Below the pieces are notes generated by a model. The model searched no databases. It was given only the letters and a program-made list of their open reading frames with translations, and had not been told where the DNA came from. A program made the translations under genes and the position numbers. From Myxococcales bacterium (GTDB lineage: Bacteria; Myxococcota_A; UBA9042): DNA of 42,496 nt. Positions 26,068-34,743 of this stretch are shown piece after piece; the stretch's first letter is position 1; each line of letters begins with the position of its first letter. The stretch is from assembly GCA_947499075.1 (NCBI GenBank), contig CANMNA010000011.1, positions 1 through 42,496 of the forward strand. Direction: 5' to 3'.

Positions 26068-26880
26068 TTACGACCTCGGCTTGAACGCGACCACAAACGC
26101 GATCTTGCTGACCATCGGCTTGCCATCGCGCGTGCCCACCGCAAAAGGACAGCGCTTGATGTCTTGAATCGCCTGGGCATCGAAAGGGTCTCCGGCGCCG
26201 CGCAAAAGCTTGACGCGGCCAACACTGCCATCCTCGCCGATTTCGAGTTGCAGCGTCACCTCGACGACCCGACCGCCGGACTCCGCGCCGTCAGGCCACT
26301 CAATGTAGCGATCACAAGACTCTTTGGGCCGGGCCTGCACGATCTCGATCTTGCGCGCTTCCTTCTCAGGCGGGCCGAGGTCGGGATTTTTGCCCGCGGC
26401 CCCTTCGCCATCGGTGGTCGGCCGACGCCGGACGTTGCCCTCGGTGGGCGCGACACCGGGGTCACCCAGCACGTCTTCTTTGCCGGTGTGAACGGCCACC
26501 CCTTCATTGCCGCCTGCACCGTAGGTCTTGGACAACACAAGCGGCGCCGGCTCGGTCGGCGCCGGTGTCTTGGGCGCCGGTTGATCGCTCTTGGGCTGCG
26601 GCACGCGCTTGGGCGCGGCAGCTGGCTTGGGCGGCGGCGCTGCATCGGGTTTGGGTGCCAATTCGTCTTTGGGCTCAGGCTTGGGCTCAGGCTTGGGCTC
26701 AGGCTTGGGTTCTGGCGGCTTGGGCTTGGGCAGCACGATCTGTTCTTGTACGGTGCGCACCAACTTGGGTGGCTGCAGCACCACCGGCCGCGGCTGCGGC
26801 ACCAGCGCAGTCGCCCACAGCGCACCGACAGCGTGCAGCAGCAGGGAGGCGACAATGCCGATGGTCAGGTTGCGGTCCAT
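26068..26880 (-). CDS. TonB/TolA-like energy transducer
   Basis: N-terminal TM, PKPEPKPEPKPEPK linker, C-terminal VEVTLQLEIGEDGSVGRVKLLRGAGDPFDAQAIQDIKRCPFAVG. Confidence 0.88.
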   Translation of the reverse strand: MDRNLTIGIVASLLLHAVGALWATALVPQPRPVVLQPPKLVRTVQEQIVLPKPKPPEPKPEPKPEPKPEPKDELAPKPDAAPPPKPAAAPKRVPQPKSDQPAPKTPAPTEPAPLVLSKTYGAGGNEGVAVHTGKEDVLGDPGVAPTEGNVRRRPTTDGEGAAGKNPDLGPPEKEARKIEIVQARPKESCDRYIEWPDGAESGGRVVEVTLQLEIGEDGSVGRVKLLRGAGDPFDAQAIQDIKRCPFAVGTRDGKPMVSKIAFVVAFKPRS

Positions 26881-26883
26881 GGC

Positions 26884-27312
26884 CTAGTCGATCTCTTGCT
26901 CTTTGGTGTTGATCGCGACTTTTTCGACACCCGATGTCCGCACACCGTCGATGACCCGCACCACCGCGCCGTGGCTGACACGTTTGTCGGCCGACAGGAT
27001 TGCTTCGATGCCCGGATTCTCGCTGGCCATCTGCTTGGTCTGGGCAAACAGCCCGGCTTCGTCGGTCGCCGTGCCGTTGAGATACAGCTTGCCGTCTTTG
27101 GCCACCACGATCGACAGCGGCTTGGTCGGCTTTTGCAGGGCACTGGAGGCCTTGGGCAAGTCGACGTCGATTTGGGCCTTCTTCATTTTTTCGCTGACCT
27201 CTTCGTTGGTCAGCATGAAGATAATCAACAACACCAACATGATGTCGACCAACGGCGTGACATTGATGTCGGCCAGCACGTCATCGTCATTGCCGCTGCT
27301 CTTGCCCGCCAT
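26884..27312 (-). CDS. ExbD/TolR-family biopolymer transport protein
   Basis: DINVTPLVDIMLVLLIIFML signature. Confidence 0.93.
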   Translation of the reverse strand: MAGKSSGNDDDVLADINVTPLVDIMLVLLIIFMLTNEEVSEKMKKAQIDVDLPKASSALQKPTKPLSIVVAKDGKLYLNGTATDEAGLFAQTKQMASENPGIEAILSADKRVSHGAVVRVIDGVRTSGVEKVAINTKEQEID

Positions 27313-27315
27313 CGC

Positions 27316-27951
27316 TTAGACCTTGCGCACGGTTTTGAGGTGGGCCATCAGCATTGCCGACAGTGCTTCGGTGTCAGCGGTCGACTGTTTGACCCGGGTC
27401 CGAAACTGGTTGTAGGCGACCACTGCTGGAATGGCCACGGCCAGACCAACTGCAGTCGCGACCAGTGCTTCGGAGATCGAGCCCATGATCAGCGCTTGCC
27501 GGTTGCCGCCCGCGCCAACTTGCTGCTTGAGGTTGGCAAACGCGCCCAAGATGCCGATGACCGTACCCAACAGGCCGATAAACGGTGCGTTGGCCCCCAG
27601 CGACGACAGGAACAGCAAGAAGCGCTCGTAACGCGCTTTCTGGTTGGCGGTGGCCGCGGCGATCACCTCGGCCACGGCTTCTGGTCCGCGACCCATCTCG
27701 CGCACCCCAGCGATCACGACTTGGGCGGCCATGCCGCGGTACGGCACCAGCAACTGCTCGGCAGCCGCCGGTCCTTGATCGAGCGCCGCCAACAACTTGG
27801 ACTGCAATTCGGCCACCGGCACCCTATTTTGCCACAGGAACAGGGTGCGCTCGATCGCAATGGCAATCGACGCCACCGCCAGGCCGAGCAAGAGCCACAG
27901 CACCCATTCAGCGCCGACTTGGTCGAACAGTCGGGCCAGCGTATCGGTCAT
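27316..27951 (-). CDS. ExbB/TolQ-family (MotA/TolQ/ExbB) proton channel protein
   Basis: ANAPFIGLLGTVIGILGAF and SEALVATAVGLAVAIPAVVAYN. Confidence 0.93.
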   Translation of the reverse strand: MTDTLARLFDQVGAEWVLWLLLGLAVASIAIAIERTLFLWQNRVPVAELQSKLLAALDQGPAAAEQLLVPYRGMAAQVVIAGVREMGRGPEAVAEVIAAATANQKARYERFLLFLSSLGANAPFIGLLGTVIGILGAFANLKQQVGAGGNRQALIMGSISEALVATAVGLAVAIPAVVAYNQFRTRVKQSTADTEALSAMLMAHLKTVRKV

Positions 27952-27971
27952 AGCGCGCCTTTTTTGTACGC

Positions 27972-28020
27972 GGGTGCCCTACAGCACCCAAAATCCGTTA
28001 TGTTGCTTGGCTCGGTCTGG
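27972..28020 (-). promoter_or_regulatory. Candidate promoter of the exbB operon with 5'-terminal hairpin
   Basis: Minus strand TGGACC-17-CATAAC (CATAAC = plus 27997-28002), 7 nt, then hairpin GGGTGC-TGTAGG-GCACCC (plus 27972-27989). Confidence 0.4.
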
Positions 28021-28047
28021 GTCCAGCGCTGGGCTGGCAGACCCCAG

Positions 28048-28105
28048 CCGCGGCGCAAATAGTGCCGACCGCGGCGCAAATAGTGCCGACCGCGGCGCAA
28101 AATGG
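28048..28105. repeat. 21-bp direct repeats (CCGCGGCGCAAATAGTGCCGA), 2 full plus 1 partial copy
   Basis: CCGCGGCGCAAA begins at 28048, 28069 and 28090. Confidence 0.9.
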
Positions 28106-28211
28106 TGACAGCGCCAGCCAATGCTTGCAAGCTGCAAGGGTGGCCCAACGCCCCAAGCGGCGCCCGCCCCAGCAGTGCGAACACCCAGAGGGCCGAGATC
28201 AGGTCGCGCAG

Positions 28212-30485
28212 ATGCACGAAGATTCCCACCGCTACCGTCCCACCGTGTCCGCCAGCGCTGCGCTAGCGACGGCCACCGTGTTGCAGGACGACGACGACGA
28301 CCCGTTGTACGCGCCGATCGTGATCGCCGGTGTGCCGACCGTCGAAGAACTGATCGTGGTCTTGCGGACGTACTTGCCAGACGCCGACATGAGCCGGCTG
28401 CGGCGGGCCTACAACTTCACCGCGCGCATGCACGATGGTCAGCTGCGCAAGTCGGGCGAGCCCTATTTCGCCCACCCAGTGGCCGTGGCCTTTCTGCTGG
28501 CGCGGATGCGCCTCGATGTCGCGGCGATCAGCGCGGGCCTGTTGCACGATGTGGCCGAAGACACTGCGGTCACGGTCGACGAGATCGCGCGGCGCTTTTC
28601 GCGCGAAGTGGCCGATATCGTCGATGGCGTGACCAAGCTCGAGCAGATCAAGTACAGCAGCCAACAGGCCCGGCAGGCCGAAAACTTTCGCAAGATGCTG
28701 GTCGCGATGTCCAAAGACATCCGCGTGCTGCTGATCAAGCTGGCCGATCGCCTGCACAACATGACCACGCTGGACTTCAAGAAGCCCGATAGCCAGCGCC
28801 GCACTGCCCAGGAAACGGTCGAAATCTACGCGCCTTTGGCCAACCGCTTGGGCATCGGGTGGATGAAAGCGCAACTCGAAGATCTGTGCTTCCGCTTTTT
28901 GCACCCAGACGAATACAAAAAGCTGCGCCACACGGTTGGTCAGCGCGAGGCCGAACGGCAGAATTACGTGACCACGGTGGTCGACGAGATCAAGCAGTTG
29001 ATGGGCATCGAAGGGCTGCCCCAGGCACAAGTGTCTGGTCGGCCCAAGCACCTGTACGGCATCTGGAAAAAGATGGAGAACGGTCGGGTGCCGTACGATC
29101 AGATCTACGATGCCCAAGGGTTTCGCGTGGTCGTGGCCGACATCAAGGAGTGCTACCAGGCGCTGGGCGCGGTGCACACCCACTGGAAGCCGATTCCAGG
29201 GCGGTTCAAGGATTACATCGCGCTGCCCAAGGCCAACCGCTACCAGTCGCTGCACACGTCAGTGATCGGGCCCCATGCCGAGCGCATCGAGGTCCAGATC
29301 CGCACGGTCGACATGCACCGGCTGGCCGACGAAGGGGTAGCGGCGCACTGGCGCTACAAGGAGCGCGGCGAGTCGATCAGCGTCCGCGACGAGGAGAAAT
29401 TCTCGTGGCTCAAGCAGCTCCTTGAGTTTCATAGCAATTCTGACGACGCCGAAGAATTCATGGACGCCATGAAGGTCGACCTGTTCAACGACGAGGTCTA
29501 TACGTTTACGCCCAAGGGCGACGTCAAGGTGCTGCCGCGTGGTGCGACCCCGGTCGATTTCGCCTATGCCATCCACACCAAGGTTGGCGAGCGCACGGTC
29601 GGCGCGCGGGTCGATGGGGTGATGGTGCCGCTGCGCAGCACCCTGCGCAGTGGCCACATTGTCGAGATTTTGACCCGACCCGATGCCCGGCCGTCCAAAG
29701 ACTGGATGGATTTTACGGTCACGGCGCGGGCGCGCTCCAAGATCCGGGCCTATATCCACGCCGAGCAGCGCAGCAAGTCGCGCGAACTGGGCATGGACCT
29801 GCTCGAGAAGGCGCTGCGCAAGCTCAAGTGCTCGCTGTCGCGGGCCGAACGCAGCGACAAGCTGGCAGCGGCGTTGACGGTGCTGGGCATCCAGAACTGG
29901 GACGAACTCGCGGTTGCCGTTGGCTTTGGCAAGGTCGAGCCCGACAAGTTTGCGACATTGCTGTTCCCGGACAGCAAAATCGCCGATGTCGACGAGCTGG
30001 ACATCGGCCCGGTCAAGCGCGGTCGCAAGAGCAAGGCCAAGCGCGGCGCGGCGACTATCTTGGTCGACGGTCTAGACGACGTGATGGTCCGCTTCGCCAA
30101 GTGCTGCTCGCCGGTGCCTGGCGATCCGGTGATCGGAGTGGTCACCCGCGGCCGTGGCACCACCGTGCACCAGCGGACCTGCACCAAGGTGCTCGACGCC
30201 GACCCGATGCGCCGCCTAGAGTGCGCGTGGAACACCGCGGCTGGCAGTGGCGCCACGGTCACGGTGCGGGTGTTCACCGAGAACGCTTCCGGCCTGTTGG
30301 CGGCGATGAGCCAGCGCTTTACCGACGCCGGGATCGACATCAAGACCGCCAATTGCCGCACCGTCGGCTTGCGCGCCGTCAACGACTTTGAAGTGGTGGT
30401 CGCAGATCTCACCCAGCTCAACGGCGTGATTGCATCGCTGACGCGGGTGCGCGGGGTGTCGCGGGTCGAACGGGTCAGAAGCTAG
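28212..30485 (+). CDS. relA: Bifunctional (p)ppGpp synthetase/hydrolase (RelA/SpoT, Rsh)
   Basis: HD hydrolase motif LLHDVAEDTAV, synthetase YDAQGFRVVVADIKECYQALG, TGS domain (YTFTPKGDVKVLPRGATPVDFAYAIHTKVG), C-terminal ACT. ATG 28212 preferred. Confidence 0.95.
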   Translation: MHEDSHRYRPTVSASAALATATVLQDDDDDPLYAPIVIAGVPTVEELIVVLRTYLPDADMSRLRRAYNFTARMHDGQLRKSGEPYFAHPVAVAFLLARMRLDVAAISAGLLHDVAEDTAVTVDEIARRFSREVADIVDGVTKLEQIKYSSQQARQAENFRKMLVAMSKDIRVLLIKLADRLHNMTTLDFKKPDSQRRTAQETVEIYAPLANRLGIGWMKAQLEDLCFRFLHPDEYKKLRHTVGQREAERQNYVTTVVDEIKQLMGIEGLPQAQVSGRPKHLYGIWKKMENGRVPYDQIYDAQGFRVVVADIKECYQALGAVHTHWKPIPGRFKDYIALPKANRYQSLHTSVIGPHAERIEVQIRTVDMHRLADEGVAAHWRYKERGESISVRDEEKFSWLKQLLEFHSNSDDAEEFMDAMKVDLFNDEVYTFTPKGDVKVLPRGATPVDFAYAIHTKVGERTVGARVDGVMVPLRSTLRSGHIVEILTRPDARPSKDWMDFTVTARARSKIRAYIHAEQRSKSRELGMDLLEKALRKLKCSLSRAERSDKLAAALTVLGIQNWDELAVAVGFGKVEPDKFATLLFPDSKIADVDELDIGPVKRGRKSKAKRGAATILVDGLDDVMVRFAKCCSPVPGDPVIGVVTRGRGTTVHQRTCTKVLDADPMRRLECAWNTAAGSGATVTVRVFTENASGLLAAMSQRFTDAGIDIKTANCRTVGLRAVNDFEVVVADLTQLNGVIASLTRVRGVSRVERVRS

Positions 30486-30531
30486 TATTTTGAGAATTTT
30501 CAGCGTCAAGGCGGCGTGCTGCGGGGGTGGA

Positions 30532-30559
30532 TTGACCCGCGGCCCGCGTGCGCTAGAAT
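30532..30559 (+). promoter_or_regulatory. Candidate sigma70-type promoter upstream of the APC permease
   Basis: TTGACC (30532-30537), 16-bp spacer, TAGAAT (30554-30559). Confidence 0.6.
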
Positions 30560-30567
30560 TGCCGCCG

Positions 30568-30584
30568 CTCCGCAGCCTGCGGAG
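30568..30584 (+). other. 5'-leader hairpin CTCCGCA-GCC-TGCGGAG
   Basis: Perfect 7-bp stem starting within ~1 nt of the predicted +1. Confidence 0.5.
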
Positions 30585-30632
30585 TGCCTTGGTAGCCGCA
30601 GTCTTGGGCGGTCCTGCCACAAAGTCTCTAGG

Positions 30633-32858
30633 ATGATCTTGCACTTGCTGTCTAGCGCCAGTTGGTTAGGCAACTGGCTGCGCGAGGGGCGGATGCCGCC
30701 TGTCGCCGATGGTGTAATCCCGGACAACACGCCCATCTTGCGGACAACACAGCAAATGCCGGCAGTCGATGCGAGCCAGCACCACCAGTCGCCCTGGTAC
30801 GCGACCCTTTGGCTGACCGGTGTCGACTACTTCAGCTCGCTCGGCTACGCCCCAGGTTTGGCGGTCATGGCGGCTGGCTATGTGGCGCCGCTGGCGACGC
30901 TGTTGTTGGTCGTGGTCACTTTTGCGTCCGCCCTGCCTGTGTTCGCGATGGTGGCCAAGCACTCCTCTGATGGGGGCGGCTCGATCAAGATGATGGAGCG
31001 GTTGACCGTGCGTTGGGGCCGCATCGGATGGCTGGGCAAGAGCCTGGTGCTGGCTCTGCTCGGATTCGCAATGACCGACTTCGTGATCACGATCACGCTG
31101 TCGGCCGCCGATGCCACGCACCACGTGCTGGAGAACCCACTGCTGGCGGATCATGTGCCGAAAAACCCGGTCTGGTTGACTGCGGCGCTGATTGGCGGAC
31201 TGTGCCTGGTTTTCCTCAAGGGCTTCAAAGAAGCGATTGGCATCGCAGTCGTGATCGCACTGCCCTACATGATCCTCAACGCCATCATCATCGGCATGGG
31301 CTTGCAGCGGGCCTGGGACCACCCGGAAATGTGGCAGGCGTGGGTCGCCAAGGTCAGCCATTTCGACTCCGATATTTTACGCACACAACTGCTTAAAATG
31401 TCGACGGAAGGTGCCGGACCGGTTGCGCACCTTTCGGGCGGCGGCTGGCCGGTGCTGTTGGCGGTGAGTCTGGTCGTGTTCCCCAAGCTGGCACTGGGCC
31501 TTTCCGGCTTCGAGACCGGCGTGTCGGTGATGCCGCACATCTCGTCGCCTGATGTCGCTTCGCGGGTACGCAACACCCGCAAGATGTTGTTGGCCGCAGC
31601 GCTCATCATGTGCGTCGAGCTGCTGGGCGCCAATCTGGTGGCGACCATTGTGATCCCCGAAAATGAGTTTTTCGTGGCCCAGGCGAATCAACCGGCCGGC
31701 AAAGCCGCTGGGCGTGCGCTGGCCTATTTGGCCCACGAATTGCTGGGCGCTGGCTTCGGTACGGTCTACGACTTGTTCACGGTGGCGATCCTCTGGTTTG
31801 CCGGGGCAAGCGCGATGGCCGGCCTGCTCAACGTGTTGCCGCGTTACCTGCCGCGGTTTGGCATGTCGCCGACGTGGATCGAGTTTCGCCGGCCGCTGGT
31901 GCTGGTCGTGACCGGGGTGTGTTTTCTCGTCAATTATGCCTTTTCCGCAAATGTAGAGGCGCAAGGCGGTGCGTATGCGACTGGGGTGTTGGTGCTGATG
32001 GCGTCAGGCTCGTTCACAGTCATGCTGGCTGAGTGGGCATCTGTCGCGCGCAGGGTGTTTTTCGCCTGCACCCTGGCCATTTTTGGCTACGTCTTGATCG
32101 TCAACACTGTTGAGCGCCCAGACGGCTTGAAAATCGCCACGCTGTTCATCTTGGGCGTTGTCTCGGCCAGTGTATGGAGCCGCTGGCAGCGCGCCTCCGA
32201 ATTGCGGGTGTGCGGCATTCGCTTTGAGGATCCAACTTCAGAAGCGATGTGGAAGGATCTGGCAATCGGCAACGACGTCGTCATCATTCCATTGCGCTCG
32301 ATCACCCCAGAGGCGCGGCGCAAGACTGAGGCCAAGAACTTGCAGCACGGCCGCAACGGCGGGGTGCGCTATGCGTTTTTGCACGTCAATTTGCTCGAAG
32401 ATACGTCGCAGTTCGACTCGCCGATCCGCATTGCCGTCAGCCGCGATGAGCAAGACTACGTCATCGAAATCTCCAACGCCGTGGCGCTGGCCAACGCCAT
32501 CGCGTTTGTGGCGCTGAGCTTAAAGGCCAAAGAAGTGGTTATCGGCCTGCTCGACAACGGCACGCCCGTGCTCAACGCCATGATGTACCTGATTTTTGGC
32601 ACTGGCGAAGTGGGCTATGGCGTCCGGGCGATCTTTGTGCGGATTCGCGAAGAGAGCGTCAAGCGGCAGTTCGACCTGCGCGACGCCTTTGACCGCGTCC
32701 GCGACAAGCGCGAGCGCGAGCTGTTGCGCGACGCCTTGCTGCTCGATGACACTGATCGCCGGCAGCGCACCGAGGACATGTTCCGCGAAGAAAAAGACAA
32801 GTTTGCCGAGCAAGTCTACAAGGCACCCCACCTGCCCCGGCTGATTTTGTTCGATTGA
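30633..32858 (+). CDS. APC-superfamily permease with ~250-aa C-terminal soluble extension
   Basis: ~12 hydrophobic segments (ATLWLTGVDYFSSLGYAPGLAVMAAGYVAPLATLLLVVVTFASALP...), GLSGFETGVSVMP; hydrophilic C-terminal region. Start uncertain (30633 or 30693). Confidence 0.8.
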   Translation: MILHLLSSASWLGNWLREGRMPPVADGVIPDNTPILRTTQQMPAVDASQHHQSPWYATLWLTGVDYFSSLGYAPGLAVMAAGYVAPLATLLLVVVTFASALPVFAMVAKHSSDGGGSIKMMERLTVRWGRIGWLGKSLVLALLGFAMTDFVITITLSAADATHHVLENPLLADHVPKNPVWLTAALIGGLCLVFLKGFKEAIGIAVVIALPYMILNAIIIGMGLQRAWDHPEMWQAWVAKVSHFDSDILRTQLLKMSTEGAGPVAHLSGGGWPVLLAVSLVVFPKLALGLSGFETGVSVMPHISSPDVASRVRNTRKMLLAAALIMCVELLGANLVATIVIPENEFFVAQANQPAGKAAGRALAYLAHELLGAGFGTVYDLFTVAILWFAGASAMAGLLNVLPRYLPRFGMSPTWIEFRRPLVLVVTGVCFLVNYAFSANVEAQGGAYATGVLVLMASGSFTVMLAEWASVARRVFFACTLAIFGYVLIVNTVERPDGLKIATLFILGVVSASVWSRWQRASELRVCGIRFEDPTSEAMWKDLAIGNDVVIIPLRSITPEARRKTEAKNLQHGRNGGVRYAFLHVNLLEDTSQFDSPIRIAVSRDEQDYVIEISNAVALANAIAFVALSLKAKEVVIGLLDNGTPVLNAMMYLIFGTGEVGYGVRAIFVRIREESVKRQFDLRDAFDRVRDKRERELLRDALLLDDTDRRQRTEDMFREEKDKFAEQVYKAPHLPRLILFD

Positions 32859-32937
32859 TGGCCGTTGCATGCCAGCGAGCCGCGGCTTACCTTGGTGGCC
32901 CTTTGCCGCGTCCGATTGCGCCCATCCTAGGCCGACC

Positions 32938-33267
32938 ATGACACCGACGGTTCTCCGCAGCCAAGCGGTCACCCGCCAAGACCCGCAGCCTGCCGTGCCG
33001 TCTGCCCAAGCCAAGTCCGGATTTGAGTGGATCTGGAAGGGCCTGGACATCGACTCGGCGACGATCGAGCTCCAGCCCAGTGGCACCGTGGCCGCGGTGT
33101 GGAGCCCGCGGCTGGCGGTGGAGTCGCGGCGCATGCGGCTGGCACAGCGTATTGAGGCCGCCCACGCCTGCATTGGCAACGCGGCCTGGCGCGGCCTGAA
33201 AGCAGCGGCGGGCCTAGTTGCCCGGGCGGTGCCGGCGGCAGTGCATGCCGTGACGGGACGCGGGTGA
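32938..33267 (+). CDS. Small hypothetical protein
   Basis: ORF with ATG at 32938; no family recognised. Confidence 0.4.
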   Translation: MTPTVLRSQAVTRQDPQPAVPSAQAKSGFEWIWKGLDIDSATIELQPSGTVAAVWSPRLAVESRRMRLAQRIEAAHACIGNAAWRGLKAAAGLVARAVPAAVHAVTGRG

Positions 33268-33387
33268 AGGCCAAGTGGTCGCGGCGCGTTGGTCCGCACG
33301 GCGTGGCCCTTGACCGCCGCCGATCGTGCTTTTAGGCTACTGCGCCCCGGTTTTGGGGGCACACCGTTGACCTGCAGGAACAAGACC

Positions 33388-34599
33388 ATGCCAAGAATGA
33401 CGTTTCTGCGCGCAGCGCCCCCGGTTGCTACGCTCATTGCGACGATGATGCTGTCCGCCCACGCTGCAGTCGGCGCCGACAAGGCTGCCGAGCCGTCGAG
33501 CAAGCCCAAGCTGATCGTGGTGCCTCCGGCGACGCTGGGCGATGCCAAGCCGGCCCAAGAGAGGCGGGTCTACAAAGCCGCCCAGGATCAGTTCACGGCG
33601 TCGTCGGCGTTTGATGTCGTCACGGACAAAGAGAAAGTGCCCGACAAGGTTGATCCGAAGAAGGGTGCCCTGCGGGTCACCGCAGCTTCGAAGCGCATCG
33701 ACGCCGCCGATGCTGTGCGCCAAGAAGGCATCAACCTGCAGGCCGAGAGCAAACACGGCGAAGCGCTGGACAAGCTCAAAGACGCCTGCACGCTGTATGA
33801 GAAGGCCTACTTGGAGTTGGTCGACTACAGCAAGCTCGCCGACGCCTATGCGCGTGCCGGCGTGAGCGCCCATTACGCGGGCATGGGCGCTGGCGAAGTG
33901 AGTAAGTGGTTTGAGCTCGGCATTGCGATCGAGCCCACGCTGGTGATCGACCGCCGCAAGCAGGACAAGTCGCTGCTGGATTCGTTCGATGGCCTGCACG
34001 AGCGCATGGACAAGGGCGGCAAGTTCGTCATCGAGATCGATGGGCCACCGACAGTTGGCGTCGATGCGTTTGTCGATGGGGTCAAGCTCGCAACCTTTCC
34101 GGGCAAGTCGCTGGAATTGATGCCGGGTACCCACTACGCGCAAATCCGCGGTGAAGGCATTGTGCCTTGGGGCACGGTGGTCCGGCTGGGCAAGAAAGAG
34201 GTCAAGGTCAGCGCCAAGGTCAATTCGATCAAGGTCGAGGAGAAGAAAATCGAGGTGCCGCTGACCATTGAGGCGCTGGCCGACTGCGTGCGGGTCGGCG
34301 CCTTCACCATGCCGCTGTGCAAGGGGCCGGCGACCAAGCTCGGCAAGCAGACTGGCGCTGCGTACTTTTGGTTTGGCCTGCTCAAGTTTGACCGGTTCAA
34401 CCGTCCGGGCGTGGTGCCTTTTCTGATGGAAGTGGCCAGCGGCGCGACCGTACAACTCAAGATCATCGAACTGCAGCCGGACATGGGCGATCTCAACCGC
34501 AAGATGACCGAACACGAGGGTGAGGTGACTGCTGCGGTCGAGACCTTTCCCAAGGCGCGGGCGCTGACCAAGCCACCGTCGGTGTACAGCGGCAAATAG
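33388..34599 (+). CDS. Exported hypothetical protein with PEGA-like segment
   Basis: Signal peptide ATLIATMMLSAHAAVGA; helical segment, then VGVDAFVDGVKLATFPGKSLELMPGTHYAQIRGEG. Confidence 0.65.
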   Translation: MPRMTFLRAAPPVATLIATMMLSAHAAVGADKAAEPSSKPKLIVVPPATLGDAKPAQERRVYKAAQDQFTASSAFDVVTDKEKVPDKVDPKKGALRVTAASKRIDAADAVRQEGINLQAESKHGEALDKLKDACTLYEKAYLELVDYSKLADAYARAGVSAHYAGMGAGEVSKWFELGIAIEPTLVIDRRKQDKSLLDSFDGLHERMDKGGKFVIEIDGPPTVGVDAFVDGVKLATFPGKSLELMPGTHYAQIRGEGIVPWGTVVRLGKKEVKVSAKVNSIKVEEKKIEVPLTIEALADCVRVGAFTMPLCKGPATKLGKQTGAAYFWFGLLKFDRFNRPGVVPFLMEVASGATVQLKIIELQPDMGDLNRKMTEHEGEVTAAVETFPKARALTKPPSVYSGK

Positions 34600-34743
34600 C
34601 GTTTCAACGTCTGCGAATCCCTGCACGAATTGCCCAGATTGTGCCAGTTGCGGCGCTGACGTTGACGGACAGGCCGTGCGGGCCCACGATGCAGCGTGCG
34701 GCGGTGCCCCCACCACTTGGGTCGTCCGCCCGGGGAGACCGCC

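Noticed and set aside
26679-26726. 12-bp tandem repeat GGCTTGGGCTCA as a mobile/regulatory repeat
   Set aside because: In-frame PKPEPKPE linker of the TonB-like protein; ordinary periplasm-spanning region.
26047-28062. 671-aa plus-strand ORF antisense to the exbB-exbD-tonB operon
   Set aside because: Low-complexity shadow ORF; opposite strand encodes recognisable ExbB, ExbD and TonB.
30566-30632. Known c-di-AMP (ydaO) or GEMM riboswitch in the permease leader
   Set aside because: Only ~66 nt and no recognisable conserved core of either class.
34646-34662. Sigma-54 promoter (CTGCACGAATTGCCC region) upstream of the prepilin
   Set aside because: Spacing between the -24-like and -12-like parts is about 2 bp too short and the GG is missing.
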